This document shows, in pieces, positions 5,671-6,285 of a DNA stretch of 6,285 nucleotides. Each line of letters opens with the position of its first letter. Position 1 is the first letter of the stretch. The stretch lies in the NCBI GenBank assembly GCA_003641465.1, contig QNAJ01000090.1:1-6285 (forward strand), given 5' to 3'. A program made the translations under genes and the position numbers. The notes under the pieces were generated by a model. It did not search any database. It was not told the origin of the DNA and saw only the letters and a list, made by a program, of their open reading frames with translations. This stretch comes from Verrucomicrobiota bacterium (GTDB lineage Bacteria > Verrucomicrobiota > Kiritimatiellia > B70-G9).

Positions 5671-5752
5671 TTGGAAATATCAGGAAGAAAAGTTCCAAGA
5701 TGTGAAAATTGTGGAAGCCAGGATGTGAATTACGCGGAACGCAGGGCCTGCG

Positions 5753-5765
5753 CCGACAAAGTCGG
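5753..5765. repeat. Short palindrome CCGAC-AAA-GTCGG
   Basis: A 5-bp stem with a 3-nt loop, with arms like those at 5973-5987. It is a probable member of the scattered palindrome family. Confidence 0.45.
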
Positions 5766-5781
5766 GAAGCAGCCAGTTTGA

Positions 5782-5850
5782 GGATGAAGAAGATCGTAAG
5801 CACAGAGAGCAGGCAGAGATTGCAGAGACCGCAGAGCATACAGAGATAAT
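5782..5850. repeat. Right copy of 18-bp direct repeat plus degenerate cagag repeats
   Basis: GGATGAAGAAGATCGTAA at 5782-5799 matches 5278-5295 exactly. It is followed by CACAGAGAGCAGGCAGAG and further gcagag/acagag steps to about 5846. Confidence 0.75.
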
Positions 5851-5882
5851 CTGCGACTAATAAGTAGTCTTTACCTTCCTCT

Positions 5883-5918
5883 TCTCTGTGCTCTCCGTGT
5901 CCTCTGTGGTTAATGCCT
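5883..5918. repeat. Inverted copy of the 'accacagagga' dispersed repeat
   Basis: CTCTGTGCTCTCCGTGTCCT continuing into CTGTGGTTAATGCC is the opposite orientation of the cacagag repeats at 5296 and 5800. On the minus strand it reads NHRGHGEHRE, a hallmark of false protein predictions made from this repeat. Confidence 0.65.
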
Positions 5919-5963
5919 CTTTTCTCTTTTTTCTTCAGCGACACCAGAGGCCCCGCTTCCGCC

Positions 5964-5987
5964 GGAACTTACCCCGACAGAGTCGGG
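5964..5987. repeat. 24-bp palindromic element, copy A
   Basis: GGAACTT followed by a CCCGAC-AGA-GTCGGG hairpin (5973-5987). The same 24-bp layout recurs at 6138-6161 and 6159-6182. Confidence 0.65.
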
Positions 5988-5992
5988 ATGTT

Positions 5993-6019
5993 AATGGTTC
6001 ATGGTCAATGGTTGATTGG
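5993..6019 (+). repeat. ATGGTTGAT-type repeat, copy 3
   Basis: AATGGTTCATGGTCAATGG runs into TTGATTGG, two joined versions of the repeat, just before a second GGTCAGAG-like tract. Confidence 0.5.
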
Positions 6020-6037
6020 CGAAGTCGGATGCGAGGG

Positions 6038-6116
6038 GTCAGAGGGCGGGGGTCGGCGGTCGGGGGGTCAGAGGTCGGAAGACAGAGGTCAGAGGTCGGA
6101 AATCGGAAGACGGAGG
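6038..6116 (+). repeat. Degenerate GTCAGAG/GTCGGA tract
   Basis: GTCAGAG at 6038, 6067 and 6088 and GTCGGA at 6074 and 6095, with related steps (GACAGAG, ATCGGAAGACGGAG) between them. It is a decayed counterpart of the perfect array at 5053-5080. Confidence 0.7.
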
Positions 6117-6121
6117 GAGGG

Positions 6122-6139
6122 GGTCAATGGTTGATGGGG
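6122..6139 (+). repeat. ATGGTTGAT-type repeat, copy 4
   Basis: GGTCAATGGTTGATGGGG closes the GTCAGAG tract and abuts the palindromic pair at 6138. Confidence 0.5.
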
Positions 6140-6182
6140 AACTTGTGCCGCCGCCGGCGGGACTTGCCCCGCCAACGGCGGG
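6138..6182. repeat. Two overlapping 24-bp palindromic elements, copies B and C
   Basis: Copy B (6138-6161) is GGAACTTGT followed by GCCGCC-GCC-GGCGGG. Copy C (6159-6182) is GGGACTTGC followed by CCCGCC-AAC-GGCGGG. They share GGG at 6159-6161, giving a 21-bp step. Confidence 0.7.
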
Positions 6183-6190
6183 CTGTAGTA

Positions 6191-6208
6191 GCCGATGTTC
6201 TAATCGGC
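6191..6208. repeat. Palindrome GCCGAT-GTTCTA-ATCGGC
   Basis: A perfect 6-bp stem with a 6-nt loop sits directly after copy C. The GAT/ATC arms recall CCCGAT/ATCGGG inside the unit 4 insertion. No T run follows. Confidence 0.5.
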
Positions 6209-6285
6209 ACTCAGGGGGTGATGGTGGCGAGTGCGTGCGCGTATAACAAGCGCTACTACACCTCCAGCCTCCGACAACCACCAAC

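Larger units (their letters stand above)
5404..5723. repeat. 31-bp tandem array, 8 units, each with a TTCCAA-nnn-TTGGAA dyad
   Basis: Units begin at 5404, 5435, 5466, 5497, 5579, 5610, 5641 and 5693. Every uninterrupted unit is exactly 31 bp. Units 4 and 7 are longer by 51 and 21 bp because of insertions inside the dyad, and the phase is kept on both sides (22 bp from each right arm to the next left arm). The consensus is TTCCAAGCATTGGAAG followed by TTGTGGAAGAAAAAG. Units 1, 2, 5, 6 and 8 carry changes in one arm. It is not a CRISPR, since there are no unique spacers. As 31 is not a multiple of 3, minus-strand translation gives shifting Trp/Asn/Phe-rich false proteins. Three helical turns per unit would put all dyads on nearly one face of the DNA. 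Confidence 0.92.
4805..6285. other. Gene-free repeat-rich intergenic region
   Basis: I find no believable gene in these 1.48 kb. Open frames of 66-186 codons occur on both strands, but their translations simply read the repeats listed separately (for example INHRGHGEHRE on the minus strand from the 'ttaaccacagagg' type repeat). None has a recognisable domain. No tRNA or rRNA is visible. The left part (4893-5000) is largely unassigned; the right end (6209-6285) shows nothing specific. Confidence 0.75.

Noticed and set aside
5404..5723. CRISPR array
   Set aside because: Units are contiguous 31-bp tandem copies with no unique spacers and no nearby cas genes.

Overview
The window holds one complete-looking, same-strand gene cluster (about 2-4804) and a gene-free, repeat-packed tail (about 4805-6285). 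The coding part is GC-rich. The tail carries periodic TTCCAA...TTGGAA repeats, small GC-rich palindromes, and the 'cacagaggacacagag' and 'tttgcgtcctttgcgag' type dispersed repeats. From memory, this mix suggests an uncultivated bacterium of the Planctomycetes-Verrucomicrobia group (Kiritimatiellota or Lentisphaerota-like). That placement is an inference of modest confidence; no rRNA or marker gene is present to confirm it.

Gene cluster. In order: (1) a large peptidase C25 (gingipain-family) protein whose reading frame is open to the left edge; (2) a 102-residue PqqD-like peptide-binding protein; (3) a 374-residue radical SAM protein with a C-terminal SPASM domain; (4) a 63-residue peptide with an Arg-rich N-terminal half and a Cys/Gly-containing, Arg-free C-terminal part that ends in Ser; (5) a 293-residue HPr-kinase-like P-loop protein. 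Genes 2/3 and 3/4 overlap by ATGA, gene 1 ends 12 nt before gene 2, and a perfect GGAGGT sits 9 nt before gene 4. This is the architecture of a RiPP (ribosomally made, post-translationally modified peptide) locus: the peptide is the likely precursor, PqqD would hold its leader, and the radical SAM/SPASM enzyme would modify the core. The HPrK-like protein may phosphorylate the peptide, and the C25 peptidase may remove the leader. No transporter is visible, and anything upstream of the C25 gene lies outside the window.

Between the peptide gene and the kinase gene (3819-3922) there is a stem-loop overlapping the peptide stop codon and, 12 nt further on, a run of seven T. It could lower read-through so that peptide exceeds kinase, but it is a weak terminator.

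Repeat tail. After the kinase stop codon I see no convincing gene. The most striking element is an 8-unit tandem array (5404-5723) with an exact 31-bp period and a 15-bp dyad (TTCCAAGCATTGGAA) in each unit. Two units are interrupted at the same place, inside the dyad, by GC-rich palindromes of 51 and 21 bp. Related palindromes recur elsewhere in the tail. Around them lie GTCAGAG tandem repeats, ATGGTTCATGGTTGAT-type repeats and an 18-bp perfect direct repeat on either side of the array. Long open frames in the tail translate these repeats and should not be read as proteins.
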